NCBI GenBank assembly: GCA_964023275.1
Contig: OZ029927.1
Span: forward strand, 3,209,715 to 3,273,714
Direction of reading: 5' to 3'
DNA length: 64,000 nucleotides
Origin: Norana najaformis
Taxonomy: Eukaryota; Annelida; Clitellata; Crassiclitellata; Hormogastridae
The notes under the pieces are model-generated. The model saw nothing but the letters and a program-made list of their open reading frames with translations. It made no database searches and was not told the DNA's origin. The position numbers and the translations under genes are program-made. Positions 43,342 to 54,481 of this stretch are shown here, piece by piece. Positions within the stretch are counted from its first letter, which is position 1; each line of letters opens with the position of its first letter.

Positions 43342-43930
43342 ACCGATGCCGTCCACAATGAAAAGGGAAGCAAGAGGCAGACAATAATAATCTCCAGAAA
43401 TGCAGTAAGAGAAAGCCAAATGATCTGTCCATCCGGGCCAAAGAAAAATATCTGGCAACTGGAAAACATGGACAATCTCAGAAGGCTTTCCTTCAGATGG
43501 AGAGAGAATAACCACTAACAGCACAGCTCCAGATATCCTTTAAGACCAATTATTTAGAGACAGTCATTTGCCACATCAGTATACATATGACCCACTGTAA
43601 AATATTCATGTGTGCCGCACATGCAGCAATGGAATATAAGCATGCATAGGTTCACTCCTAACACTGTACATGCACAGAGGCACAGTACATGCACTTCAGG
43701 TATACACAGACGTTTAATATTCCCTGCAGACGACTGTGGCACAGCGGGTGAGGAGTCTATGGGGGAATCCATCAGCTGAAGTGCAAACATCACAAATGCA
43801 ATTCAACAGAAGGATAACCTTTCGGCATGGTCGTAATTCGTTGTCTTGTGACATGCAACTGTTAGAAAAGATTGTCTTTTTGTTGGACTGCTGTTGTCCT
43901 GTCTGTTACTCAGCTGAAATACCTTCAAGG
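43341..43930. other. Gene-free unique DNA
   Basis: Several overlapping minus ORFs of 60-80 codons with no recognised domain. Confidence 0.4.
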
Positions 43931-43931
43931 A

Positions 43932-44000
43932 TGAGGCGTCTTATGACCTTTTGCATTTCAATTGATGGCGTCTTATGACCTTTTGCATTTCAACTGAACT
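43932..44000. repeat. Direct tandem duplication, about 35 bp
   Basis: GGCGTCTTATGACCTTTTGC plus ATTTCAAT/CTGA occurs twice head to tail with almost no difference. Confidence 0.92.
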
Positions 44001-44150
44001 CCTCCACTGCTAATTGTATCCTCTTGCTTTCACAGTCTGACCGCTGTGACCCGCTCACGCCTACGATTCCTCGCTCAGTCGATAGACACATGGCATGTTA
44101 ACAAATGCGTTACTTACTTACTTACTTCCTTACTTACTTTCTAATGACTA
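44000..44150 (+). mobile_element. Retroposon 3' end with (TTAC)n tail
   Basis: GCCTACGATTCCTCGCTCAG, then CATGGCATGTTAACAAATGC and GTTACTTACTTACTTAC. The reverse complement of these blocks is found at 40336, 31125 and 44900. Confidence 0.72.
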
Positions 44151-44162
44151 ACACAGACAGAA

Positions 44163-44459
44163 GTGTGTAATAAATGCGTAATAACATTACCTTACTTTAC
44201 AACCTCACAGGTGCTTCATAAGGATTTCGATTATGTACAGTCATACAAGAATTTTGATTATGTACAGACATATTTTGAGACAAGAGCTTTCAAAGGCACA
44301 GCCTTACAGCTGATGGATCATTTGGCTGAGGCACAAAACAAGACAAACACAGTGCAACAACAAATGACAACCTCTGCTTACCGGTTACGTTCTTTGAAGA
44401 ATAAATGTCAATTTCAAATGCTGTATCAAATCAAGACTCAGCCAGCGATACACCAGTGA
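44163..44459 (+). other. Unassigned ORF, 98 codons
   Basis: The frame contains a short internal duplication (D-F-D-Y-V-Q-S-Y-K-N-F-D-Y-V-Q-T-Y). It comes from a tandem repeat of GATTATGTACAGTCATAC-like text. No domain recognised; probably not a gene. Confidence 0.15.
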
Positions 44460-44509
44460 AAAACTGGTATGTTAACAATCAGTTGTAATGTCACGTTAGT
44501 ACAGTGGAT

Positions 44510-44805
44510 GTGACACTCAAAAGCAAAGTGGCATAGTTAAGCAAAACTGAGCCTGGTTAGTCCTTGCACAGGCAACGACCATCCATGGAACACTGGGCTA
44601 TCTGTGCCCACTCAGATCTCCATCATTTCAGGGTCAGTAAATGAGTATCAACTTAAATTGGATGGTTAGAAAAGATTTCCTGCTGCTTGGGACTGCTTGG
44701 GTGGCATTTGCAAACTTTAGGTGAAAGATCCTTCAAACTCTTGAACCACGCTTCTAAGGAGTTTCTATAGAAGCGAGTATTCAAGTGCTATACCTCTACC
44801 TTCTC
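44510..44805 (+). mobile_element. 5S rRNA-derived SINE (SINE3-like), second copy
   Basis: GTTAAGCAAAACTGAGCCTG, then GTTAGTCCTTGCACAGG, ACGACC and TGGAACACTGGGC follow the 3' two thirds of animal 5S rRNA. Consensus steps are GTTAAGCA, GGTTAGTACTTGGATGGG, GACC and TGGGAACACC. About 180 bases of body with GTAAATGAGTATCAACTT follow, then a degenerate terminus TTTCTATAGAAGCGAG. It is more diverged than the 20.7 kb copy and stands in the opposite orientation. Too mutated for a functional 5S gene. Confidence 0.72.
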
Positions 44806-44889
44806 ACCTGCACAGTTTTACAGATCAGAAACGACAGCAAAGTAGAAATGCATAACCTGCCTTTAAACCTTTAATAGGAAACCAAATAA

Positions 44890-45330
44890 GTAGTCAAGTA
44901 ATGCAGGTAAGTGATGCATCTGTTAAAATGCCTTAAGTCCATCAGCTGAGCAAATAATCGTAGATGTGGGTGGGTCACACAGCAAATGCAAGATGGTACG
45001 AATAAGCCTTAAGCCAATTTTCGAATATGTCTAGCAAGATATCGTAGCGGGTGACATAAACATGGAGACTATTCCAAATGGCTGGTGCAGAATTGCTGTA
45101 TCTGCGTTGGAAGAATTCAGAATGATACTCAAATGTCAAGGAGAGACAAATGGCTTTGTGTAGCTGATTGCAGGGATCTGCATGTCATTCTTAGGTAGAT
45201 AATTAATTGATTAATTAGTTGAAAGAGTCTTGCATGCAAGAACGTCCTTGTACACAATTGTAGACTTGACAGGAAGCCATGTACCCTTTGCCAGTGCAGT
45301 AGTGATGCGATCACACACAAATAGCTTTCA
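44890..45330 (-). mobile_element. LINE 3' end with (TTAC)n tail
   Basis: A minus frame reads W-L-P-V-K-S-T-I-V-Y-K (about 45282-45250), matching the L-H-W-L-P-V-x-x-R-I-x-Y-K step. Later frames give F-F-Q-R-R-Y-S-N-S-A-P-A-I-W-N-S-L-H-V (about 45108-45055), the A-P-x-I-W-N-S-L-P block. The 3' UTR contains TTGCTCAGCTGATGGAC and ends with TAACAGATGCATCACTTACC. Stops and frameshifts show decay. Confidence 0.82.
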
Positions 45331-46545
45331 GAAACTTACTGTGTAAGGTAGGCTTGTCCACTTTTAACCCATTGTGCATGCTGTCACTCAGTTTCATCAA
45401 CACCACTCACATTCACTAATTAAATTTAATTAGGGTGTGAAGAAATCATTCCAGCTTCCTTATAACACTGCTATATCAAGTACCGTATTATAATGAGGTC
45501 ATATTCCACAGTGGAATTAAATGATCCACATCCACAAGCACAGCATATTGTGTTATAATTATGTGTATCAGAAATAGATTCTTTTAAACTCTGGCAGATG
45601 ATTGCATTACAACATTAATTTAATTTTTTGTATCATTTTAGGGCACTAATTTTATCCACCTAATAAAATGTATGCATGTATCAGAAGATTCATGCAGCAC
45701 TATTCATAAACCTCTCATAGATATTACAATTCAAGGCAATGTTCAACAACATTTAGATGCCGATTACAGAAGGTACTGCAGTAATTAACTGCTGTGATAA
45801 TGCTAACAACAACAAAAGCAACAATAATAACAGTAACAACCACAGTTGCGTGTAATGTGATGCTTTGGATTTCATAAATAGAATAAAGAATTTCTGCCCA
45901 CTTGGAGAGGAAAAATGCACAAGTATTCTCGTAGATTATTAGTGTTAATTCTGGTGGATTTTGGTTTCTTTTATCAGTTAAAGTGCACAAGGGATTAATT
46001 TCCGCAGAATGACATGTGGGAACACAAACAGACAAAGAGAAAGGCAAGAATAGGCAGCAGACAGATTGAGGCAGACACAAGAGAAAGGCATAGAAAACAA
46101 AACAGACAGGCACACAGGCATGCATAGACACAGACAGATACAGAGACACAGATAGACAGACAGACGTGTAGTTGTCATCTGAAGGCAGGACTGGGCTGAA
46201 CCAGAAGACAGCCAGAATAATGAAATAAAATTCAAGAGACAGACACTTGACACTGGGAATAATTGGATGACCCCTCTGGTCACATGATTAGATTGGACAC
46301 AGGCTTTAACAATGGTGGCTAACTGGATGGTAAGGGGATCAGCGGAATGATTATTTTTCTGACAAATTAGGAGATTTTTCATCAGCATATTTGCAGTGTA
46401 AACCCCTCTGAGTTATTCCAGATACCACTGCACCATACACTTTTAGCACCCTCCTACCACCACTACATGTAAGCATGTTGCTGGGGCCACCAATCAGGTC
46501 GCTGTCTAGACATCTCAAACATTTATGTCAACATTGAATTGTAAC
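45330..46545. other. Gene-free DNA; CAGA-rich tract inside
   Basis: ACAGACAG/ACACAGATA-rich text at about 46020-46170 produces cysteine-, leucine- and serine-rich minus ORFs (45724-46149, 45978-46388) with no domain. The rest is unique. Confidence 0.48.
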
Positions 46546-46625
46546 TGTAACTAGAAATTTATATAGCACCGCTTCAAGAGAAACTAAACAGAAGCACTCT
46601 ATATGTTAACCTAAATGATGCCAAA
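46545..46625 (-). mobile_element. Reverse-oriented retroposon 3' end
   Basis: ACTAGAAATTTATATAGCAC then CGCTTCAAGAGAAACTAAAC and AGAAGCACTCTATATG. Matches the copy at 4205-4285. Confidence 0.6.
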
Positions 46626-47740
46626 TAATAATAAATGTCACCAAGAAAATCCCTTTAAAATATCTAAGCCAAACCCAACCCCAGCAAAATTACCCTCTTT
46701 CATGACTGCCTTCAAACCTAACATATTCTGTCCTTTGGGGAATCCAACCGATAACCTTTGGCTCGGCAGTCTAAAATGGTCACTGCAGCATGTATAGCAC
46801 AACAATGACTTAAATTAACGTGTGGATTTAAAGGTTGCACGAAATTCGACAACATGACCTAAATCTGTGTAACTTTTGCATAATAAGGTCCAAAACTGAA
46901 GCCAGAGATGAAAGGCTGTTAGCTTGACACCTGTCACCCAACCGTCTTCATTCAATTTTCTGTGACAGGAATCTATTTTACATAGGCAGAGGTTTTTGTA
47001 GCAACTGTTACAGGCAGTGCAAAGCCATTTCAATCTCTGCAACAGTCGATTAGTTGAAGGTCGACTTCACAGCCAAACTGAAATGGGTCCAAGAAGGAAC
47101 CGTGACTGCCATTACCCATTAGGTCCGCTACAAGCAATGATTCATCCTCTGACAGTTACACTGTTAACAGTCAAACGCCTCCATCTCCTGTGTCACTCAG
47201 TGACATCAAACCAAGTCATTTGGTCTCTGCGTCTTAGCCTCGTCAGCGAAATCGGAAATGGTCAACTGGATAAAGCTACTGATGCACGCTTCTGAACCAA
47301 TGAATTGATGATTAGAGTGTGGTAACCAGAGTGCTATAAGTCTATGCCTTTACGCCAAGTTGCATCGATGATTAGATCCTGAGATAACTGTGCTGGCATT
47401 TATCATAATAAAATCTGAATTGGGATTTATTGAAATCATAATTTTGTGAAGTCAGTTGTCTGACGTGTAAAAATGAGCTGAGTTTGTGTTTGACGGCCTT
47501 CAGATCAAGACTGGAATCTTCCAGTCTTAGATCACATTTCCACTCTCTGTCTTTATCTGCTGGATTTTGACCAGACTGATCCCATGGTAATTGATCAAGA
47601 AGAGAACCCCTGTATTACACACTTCTGTCAACAATAGTCTGCATCAACAGCCTTGTCTTATGCTGTACATTTGGTAATAAACAGACAAAACAGTAATGCT
47701 ATATACAGTACAAGTTATTAGGTAAGCTCACAAACATTAA
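46625..47740. other. Gene-free unique DNA
   Basis: ORFs 46615-46797 (+), 46815-47042 (-) and 47017-47295 (+) have no recognised domain. Confidence 0.4.
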
Positions 47741-47749
47741 CAGCAACGG

Positions 47750-47905
47750 CACTGTGGTGACAGATTGCAAAAGCATCTGCCTTTCACTTTGCACCCAGGG
47801 TTTGCATCCCAGTTTGTCCTATGAAATTGACACTGTTATCAAGCAAGGTTACCTTTAAGGAAACATTGCACAGCTGTTGAACTAGTGTTGCTATTATTCA
47901 TTCAA
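47750..47905 (+). mobile_element. tRNA-derived SINE, degenerate
   Basis: A-box-like TGTGGTGACAGATTGCAAAAG (47753-47773, without the last G a 20-base match region) and B-box-like GGGTTTGCATCCC (47798-47810) at tRNA spacing. A body follows with ACTGTTATCAAGC and a CTATTATTCATTC tail. Not a functional tRNA. Confidence 0.55.
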
Positions 47906-48755
47906 CCCCAAAACCATGACTTTGAGAACTACTGTTGAAAGAGACCAGAAAGAAGCAGTTAACTTATCATAACTGTCCTTTGATACCACTAACTCATACG
48001 AGGTGAATAACCAAAGTTCCAAAGATCTCTCATCCTGTCATCAGATCCAGAATCCAGCCAACTGAAGGTATTAAAATGAAGAAGAAAACCACATCTTATT
48101 GCAGGAAACCAGTGCAATGACTGAACAGCATAGTCAGAGCTTTCTGCAATACAGTCAGTCAGCCACACTTTATCCTCCAGATTTCCTCAATTTACAGGGA
48201 TTTTGCCAAACTGCAATTACTGCCTTCCACACTCCACGCCTTTACAATAACCTAGAGGGCACTGGAGAAGGGTGCTTCATGGCCAGATGGTCTTCTTGGC
48301 ACCTTCTGACTTAATTGCTTCTTAGAATGGGCAGGGCAGAGATACTGATACTATTCTTGAGCCGGGAAGTCGGTAAATCTGCTTCAGTGGGAGAGTTTTA
48401 TAGCCTGATGCAAGCACATGCCCAAATCACATGATCTTAGAGAATTCAAATCACAGATAAGCCAGTCACTGGACAAAGCGCTGATGACACCCAAAGGCCA
48501 AATCAAACAGTAGTTGCACAGATCCATGGATCTTACTTTGGAAACGGAGTTAAAGAATGACTTTGAGGGTCTGACAAATGGCAGATGAATGGCAGACCTC
48601 AGAGCAGAGCCCAGGAGAATCAGAAAATTTTATTTACATTCATTCATGATTTGCATCTTTCAGCTGAAATAGTTCATTTTCAATTGCAGTTATTGTTCTG
48701 TCTTAATTGTTCTATCACATACATGTTCTGCTTTGTTCTATGCCAAATCATTCCA
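47905..48755. other. Gene-free unique DNA
   Basis: No recognised gene or repeat before the 22-bp array. Confidence 0.42.
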
Positions 48756-48759
48756 TCCC

Positions 48760-49722
48760 ATCTTATTTCTTCCATCACAAACTCTTATTTGTTCATCCCA
48801 CATTCTTATTTGTTCCATTCCACAAGCTCTTTTGTTCCATGCCATATTCTTATTTGTTCCAAGTGACATGACATTCTTAACTGTGCCAAGTGACATTCTT
48901 ATTTGTTCCAAGTGACATTCTTACTTGTTCCAAGTGACGTTCTTAATTGTTCCAAGTGACATATTTATTTGTTTCAAGTGACATTCTTAATTGTTCCAAG
49001 TGACAAGACATTCATATTTGTTGCAAGTGACATTCTTACTTGTTCCAAGTGACGTTCTTAATTGTTCCAAGTGACATATTTATTTGTTTCAAGTGACATT
49101 CTTAATTGTTCCAAGTGACAAGACATTAATATTTGTTGCAAGTGACATTCTTACTTGTTCCAAGTGACATTCTTATTTGTTCCAAGTGACATTCTTATTT
49201 GTTCCAAGTGACATTCTTATTTGTTCCAAGTGACATTCTTAATTGTTCCAAGTGACAAGACATTAATATTTGTTGCAAGTGACATTCTTACTTGTTCCAA
49301 GTGACATTCTTATTTGTTCCAAGTGACATTCTTATTTGTTCCAAGTGACATTCTTATTTGTTCCAAGTGACATTCTTATTTGTTCCAAGTGACATACTTA
49401 TTTGTTTCAAGTGACAAGACATTCTTATTTGTTGCAAGTGATATTCTTAATTGTTCCAAGTGACAAGACATTCTTATTTGTTGCAAGTGACATTCTTAAT
49501 TGTTCCAAGTGACAAGACATTCTTATTTGTTGCAAGTGACATTCTTAATTGTTCCAAGTGACAAGACATTCTTACTTGTTCCAAGTGACATTCTTATTTG
49601 TTCCAAGTGACATACTTATTTGTTCCAAGTGACACACTTATTTATTTCAAGTGACATTCTTAATTGTTCCACGTGACAAGACATTCTTACTTGTTCCAAG
49701 TGACATTCTTATTTATTCACCC
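48760..49722. repeat. 22-bp minisatellite, about 40 copies
   Basis: Tandem units ACATTCTTATTTGTTCCAAG+TG. A second form carries an extra ACAAG (27 bases) and GTTGCAAG in place of GTTCCAAG. The two forms alternate in blocks. The left edge (48760-48860) is degenerate. Units touch without spacers, so it is not CRISPR. Confidence 0.96.
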
Positions 49723-50840
49723 CACAAGTGCAGGCACAGCAGCATCATTATCGGCAACAGAGCAAATATTAGGACAATGTGACTTGCATTGTGAATCCCA
49801 TTTCACAGAGAAATGCTGCCAATGTTAAAGCTCATGTAATTCACAAACAGCTGCACTGGTTTTCCATTGTTGGACCATGGCTGTTGCAATATTTTCATTT
49901 TTGCACTCTTCTATGAATAGATCTTTCAGTTTCATGACCACGCCCTGGAACACTATTGCAGATAAAGACAGGTAAATAGAATGCCATTATCTTTATATTA
50001 TATACATATATATATATATTAATGTACATATAACAACACACACACACACACATATATATATCAACATAGACATGGATTCCCTGCCAGACAATTTTTGTGT
50101 GCTATCCATATGGGTCTGTTCAAAGACACTAGGAGCCCATTAATAATAATAAAAATTTAAATTTAAAAAAATAAATAAATAAAATAATAATAATAATAAT
50201 AACATCTCAGAATATAATTTTTCTTCCAGATAATTTTTTACTTCCTGAGGAATCATAAATACCTCAGGGCAAAAAAAAAAATAATAATTGGTTAACATTA
50301 CCAGTTGATGTCAGCAACATCTGCATTGCTCTGATGGGCAAATGCATAACAGGTAATCCCCTCCCCAATGGTGGAGAAACAAAGGACTTGAACAACCATG
50401 TCCATTAGCCAGAATCAGATCTTTTATGGTCTTGTCCACCAGTCTGTTTATCAGAAAGGGCAACACCCTTGAGTCTGTCAGGCAAAGATAATGGCCCACA
50501 GCAAAGGAGAGCAGAAAGGTTCATGGTAGTTGCCAAAGCCCATCATATATCACCATCAACTCACTCATTTGCATATAAGCCAAGACCTATGATAACCACA
50601 TTCCCCCATTATGTAGGCCCAGTTCAACATCGACATTATGACCAGCTCACTAACATCATACATAGCTCATCCCCTGGGATGGTACATCCCTTTAGAATCA
50701 CAATGAACTGGCATTGCAGCAAGTCTAACCTAATCTGGAAATGCTCTATAGTGTCATTACTGTTATACATAAAGCATCAATGTATGGTCACTTACAAGCA
50801 AAACCACATTCTGTAATCATAATACTTTGGGAAGAATCAG
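49722..50840. other. Gene-free DNA with AT, CA and AAT tracts
   Basis: TATATATATATA near 50005-50018, CACACACACA near 50036-50051, and AATAATAATAAT near 50185-50203. ORF 50469-50816 (+, 115 codons) has no recognised domain. Confidence 0.45.
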
Positions 50841-51005
50841 TCAAGATCAACTCCTTGGCTCTGTGACCGGAAACATGCCAAAGACAATAAACCATCCAAT
50901 AATGATGACATTTTAGCCAAAACCGGAATGGAATCAAAGAAATGGCACAGTTAATAAAAACAGGCAGCAAATTCCAAATTCTCAGACAAGTTTAATCAAA
51001 TCATT
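50840..51005 (-). mobile_element. LINE C-terminal fragment
   Basis: A minus frame reads R-I-W-N-L-L-P-V-F-I-N-C-A-I-S-L-I-P-F-R-F (about 50990-50927), matching the L-W-N-S-L-P-x-x-I-R-x-A-x-S-L-x-x-F-R block of L2/CR1-like LINEs. The frame runs on as ORF 50788-50970. Confidence 0.75.
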
Positions 51006-51057
51006 AGTCGTCATCTGTTTCAGTGACACAGATCTCAGAAAGCCCAGGAACTCAGTA

Positions 51058-51192
51058 AATGTAAATGTAAACGTACACGTTTTTCTGTAGCGAAGACGCA
51101 TGGCCATGGAATCTGGCAAGACCCTTCACCACCGCTGCCCATTTAAATGGGTGCCACACCATTTAAGGTTCCCGTGTCCAGACCATGCTAGC
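51058..51192 (-). mobile_element. Dispersed retroposon, TGTACACGGTTT family, copy 3
   Basis: GTAAATGTAAACGTACACG, TTTTTCTGTAGCGAAGACG, then CTTCACCACCGCTGCCC and CCATTTAAGGTTCCCGTG, closely following copy 2. Confidence 0.75.
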
Positions 51193-51312
51193 CAATATTG
51201 TTCTTGTTCTTCTGAACAGCAAGATTCAAAGTTTCTTAATCTCAGTCCTGTTAAGTAGGCTGTTAGTCCTAGCTAGCCAGGTCTGTTAAAAGCTGTAACT
51301 TGGACTTCGTAA

Positions 51313-51424
51313 GTCTTAATCCTGCATGGTTAGTCTTAATCCTGCATGGTCAGTCTTAATCCTGCATGGTCAGTCTTAATCCTGCATGGTCAGTCTTAAT
51401 CCTGCATGGTCAGTCTTACTCTTG
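51313..51424. repeat. 20-bp tandem repeat, about 5.5 copies
   Basis: AGTCTTAATCCTGCATGGTC repeated head to tail; the first unit ends in T and the last is diverged. Confidence 0.95.
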
Positions 51425-51481
51425 CTGACAAGACAGTCATTGCATTACACGATGGAATAAAGATGAAAATGAAGACAGAAA

Positions 51482-51550
51482 TAACAAGGCACAGATGACG
51501 ACATCCATTGATGTCGTCATCTGTGACGATGCTTTTAAGTGACCTTGTTA
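51482..51550. repeat. Perfect 16-bp inverted repeat (hairpin) with outer 8-bp stem
   Basis: CACAGATGACGACATC (51490-51505) and GATGTCGTCATCTGTG (51510-51525) are exact reverse complements around a 4-base CATT loop. Outside them TAACAAGG (51482-51489) pairs with CCTTGTTA (51543-51550), leaving a 17-base bulge on the right. The stem would fold in DNA or RNA. Confidence 0.95.
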
Positions 51551-51665
51551 ACTGTATTTGTAGACACAGCTTTTAACACAACTGGTTTGTGATTTGTATT
51601 TTATTAAATATATTTTATGCTGTTTTTTTTTTGTGGAACAATAAATGAAATCAATCAATCAGTAA
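51540..51665 (+). mobile_element. Possible retroposon 3' end with AATC tail
   Basis: TTTTTTTTTGTGGAACAATA then AATGAAATCAATCAATCAG at 51625-51660 resembles a LINE end with an ATCA-type tail and contains AATAAA. The upstream ACAGCTTTTAACACAACTGG block is repeated at 51803-51823. Confidence 0.4.
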
Positions 51666-52325
51666 TCGTGCTCTGCGGACGAGAAAGCCACTTCAAATTG
51701 GCAGGAAACTGAAAGATCACTCATTTGCATATTAGGTCGCCAACACAGGCAGGTGTCAGAAAGGCCAGGTCAGGTCAGTTTCTTTCTTGGCTTTAGCTGT
51801 TACAGCTTTTAACACAACTGGGTGATTTGTAGTTTTTCCCAGATCCATTTTGATCATTTTGTCAGTGTGCAGTGGAAATTACCACCACAATCCCACTGCA
51901 TTCAGAGGCACATTTTCAGACAAAATAATAATAACAATAGCAGCCTTTCCAGAATAATCCTCCCTTAATTTTATAATCCTAAGGGCTCATCTGTACCTTG
52001 GGTAAAAAAATAATAATAACAGTAATAATAATAGTACACCATAACATCATTACAGGACACATAATTCTAATGCAAATTCTTAAATAACATTATTAGGAAT
52101 GTGCAACCCAAATTCTATTTATTTTCAAAAGGTGGCCTTGTTAGAAGAAAACCTCATACTTACTATGGTTTTCAAGGCAGTGTTACGCAGCTTCACAGAA
52201 AGAGCAAAACAAGTTTGGCACCTTGTTCAACAACTGTCCTCACACGCATCTCCTTAACCAATGAAGAATCCTTGGATGAAACAGAAACAAGATAACAGCA
52301 ATCAAACAAGCCTTTCCAAAGACAT
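51665..52325. other. Gene-free DNA
   Basis: Contains the second ACAGCTTTTAACACAACTGG block and an AATAATAATAAC patch (52007-52033). Nothing else recognised. Confidence 0.42.
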
Positions 52326-52372
52326 CATCATTGTCATCATCATCATCATCAACAGCAGCAGCAGCAGCAGTG
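52326..52372. repeat. ATC and AGC triplet tract
   Basis: CATCATCATCATCATCATC followed by five or six AGC triplets, the same ATC-AGC order as at 23010-23057. Confidence 0.9.
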
Positions 52373-52412
52373 GCATCACCACTGGTTCCTAAAAGCTGAG
52401 CACTAGACAAAT

Positions 52413-52490
52413 GTATATGCATGTATGTATGCAAGCATGTATGTAGGTATGTATGTATGTTTGTATGTATGTATGCATGTATGTATCTGA
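52413..52490. repeat. (ATGT)n microsatellite
   Basis: Imperfect ATGT repeats directly preceding a reverse-oriented retroposon terminus. Confidence 0.92.
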
Positions 52491-52560
52491 ATATTTATAT
52501 AGCACCTCTTAAGCACCTCTCAAAAGTGCTAGTATAGTATGGCTATACTGAATTATTTCA
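52488..52560 (-). mobile_element. Reverse-oriented retroposon 3' end attached to (ATGT)n
   Basis: ATCTGAATATTTATATAGC then ACCTCTTAAGCACCTCTCAA. Near-consensus copy; on minus it reads GGTGCTTAAGAGGTGCTATA and TAAATATTCAGATACAT. Confidence 0.78.
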
Positions 52561-53030
52561 TTTGTCTTCAGTGGCTGAAAACAATCTTGTTCAATGGCTG
52601 TGGCTGCTAAGTGCTGTGGATTCATGATGCTGCTAAGTAATTTTCTTGAAGTAGCCTTAAATAAATGTCTGTTTACATAACACTATCTTACTAAGCCTAA
52701 GCATTTCTAAACTGGTGACCTCAGACTGAAGAAGCATGTCACTATTTCCCATTTCTGACATCACAAGAAATGCCTGATAAAGAGAATTACTCAGAGCATC
52801 GTTGCAAGAGACCAGGCAGAGGCAAGTGAGAGAGAATTACTCCAGAAGCTGCCAGCTGCTGATGCAGAAACATATTTTATTCTGCAGCAGAGTAGAAGCA
52901 CACCCTGTTCTGACGACCTCCAAGAAGGAAAATGGATTGCTCACACAAGCAGGCCTTTCCCTATTCCATTCTTCCTGTTCCAGTTGACCGGAATCTGTCA
53001 TTTTACAACATTATCGGATCAATATACATG
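52560..53030. other. Gene-free unique DNA
   Basis: A plus-strand AAAACAATCTTGTTCAATGG...AAATAAATGTCTG stretch (52575-52675) might be another decayed tail. No gene recognised. Confidence 0.4.
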
Positions 53031-53115
53031 TATGTATCTGTATATCTGAGTAAGCATATATTTACCTGAAAATCTGTATATAATGCCTTTCAAGAATCTC
53101 TTAAAGATGCGGTTT
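53028..53115 (-). mobile_element. Reverse-oriented retroposon 3' end
   Basis: ATGTATGTATCTGTATATC, then AATCTGTATATAATGCC and TTTCAAGAATCTCTTAAAG. Diverged reversed terminus with an ATGT remnant. Confidence 0.58.
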
Positions 53116-53540
53116 ATCAGTGTAAAAGGTTCAGACGATACATCAAACACAGACTATGGATGCTGGTTTATGCCAATCAGGTGAACTGAGGTTAATTCTT
53201 TAATTAGAAGGATGTAAAGAAGTAATTAATGTGTTAATTTGTGTGATGTACAGATTCCCTTAATAAATAAGAGACCACCTGATGCAAACAAATAACACAG
53301 CCTCCAACATCTGTAATCTACCAGGCTTAGTTTCCATTAATGGCTGCACAAAAGATCAAGCAAGACAAACCAAAATAGACTGAAAAATTAACTGACTGAT
53401 TCATTGAATTACCAACAGATGAACAGAACAACTGATAGTTTTGCCTGAATGAATTTCAATCAAATGATACCAAATTTTAACCTGATATTGGTTCAACTTA
53501 GAAGATTTCCACCAACAATTGTTACCTTATCCATTAATCA
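53115..53540. other. Gene-free unique DNA
   Basis: Nothing recognised. Confidence 0.42.
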
Positions 53541-53544
53541 CAGA

Positions 53545-53735
53545 GTATGTATGTATGCACATATGTATGCAGGTGTGTATATGTGTATGTATGCAAGTAT
53601 GTATGCACGTATGTAGGTATTTATGCATGTATGTTTTGAAGTATTTATGTAATGTATGCACATATATAATATGCACACATGTATGCATGTATGTACACTA
53701 ATATGTCTGTATGCATGTATATATGCATTAAGGTG
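53545..53735. repeat. Imperfect (ATGT)n microsatellite
   Basis: Degenerate ATGT/GCAT repeats. Both strand ORFs over it (53519-53701, 53538-53780) are repeat artefacts. Confidence 0.9.
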
Positions 53736-53872
53736 ATCCTTCAAAATAAAAGTTGAAAATCTAAAGCTGTCACCTGTCAATCTGTTCTATTAATGGAAAA
53801 ACACACTGTGCAAAAAATATATTCATTCATACAATATTTAGACGTGGCCCTCGGGGTTTCGATAGTTCAGGT

Positions 53873-54193
53873 TTATCGAAATGGGGCTAAATAATGTAAA
53901 AGCGGGGCAACTGATTTTGGTAAACTTTCCTTACTAATTACTGCAGGTAGCATCATGCAAAATATAATACCATAAAAATGAAAAACCATCCCAGAAGACA
54001 AGGCTTTTCTTGTCTCTCTGATGCCAAAGGGGCTCCTGGGTCTGATTTGTTGACATGATCGACACACTTTGCAAACAACAAGCCAAGGTGCCTTAAAGGC
54101 AGACATGCAACTATGGAGGAGTTCGACTGAAGTGATGGAATCCTCTGCAAGCAAGGCTGTTTGTGCTTGAACAGCCTGAATCTGATTCATCAT
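53873..54193 (-). other. Unassigned ORF, 106 codons
   Basis: Minus frame starting M-M-N-Q-I-Q-A-V-Q-A-Q-T. It contains a V-C-K-V-C-R-S-C stretch that could mimic a zinc-binding loop, followed by a hydrophobic stretch. No family recognised. Together with 54482-54838 it is one of two mid-size minus ORFs within 1 kb. No splice signals could be judged. Confidence 0.18.
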
Positions 54194-54481
54194 TTACAAG
54201 TGCTGCTGCAGGAGAGTCAGGTGAGGATAAGGAAACCTCTGTCATAGTCAACTCATCACAATGAAAACATGCCAGAGCTAACTAACATCATATCTTCTGG
54301 ACTTGCTACGACTGTGAACAGAACCATGATTTCATCCAGGAATGCCATCTTTGATGTCAGTTCTTTGAATAGCAACAAGAACTCAATTTATCATTCTAGG
54401 GCACAACATCACCGAAACTTTTCCAGTCGAGGTCAGAGTTCTCTCCTTCAGTCCTATCAACTGTTCACTGCGATGGCAAGC

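Noticed and set aside
43735..43760. tRNA A-box-like TGGCACAGCGGGTGAGGAG
   Set aside because: No B box at the expected distance.
45724..46388. Cysteine/leucine-rich minus ORFs as secreted or membrane proteins
   Set aside because: They read the complement of a CAGA/ACAC-rich tract; composition bias accounts for the cysteines and hydrophobic residues.
48760..49722. CRISPR array
   Set aside because: Units are contiguous with no unique spacers, and the window is eukaryotic. The same reasoning rejects the arrays at 3.7, 15.0 and 38.3 kb.
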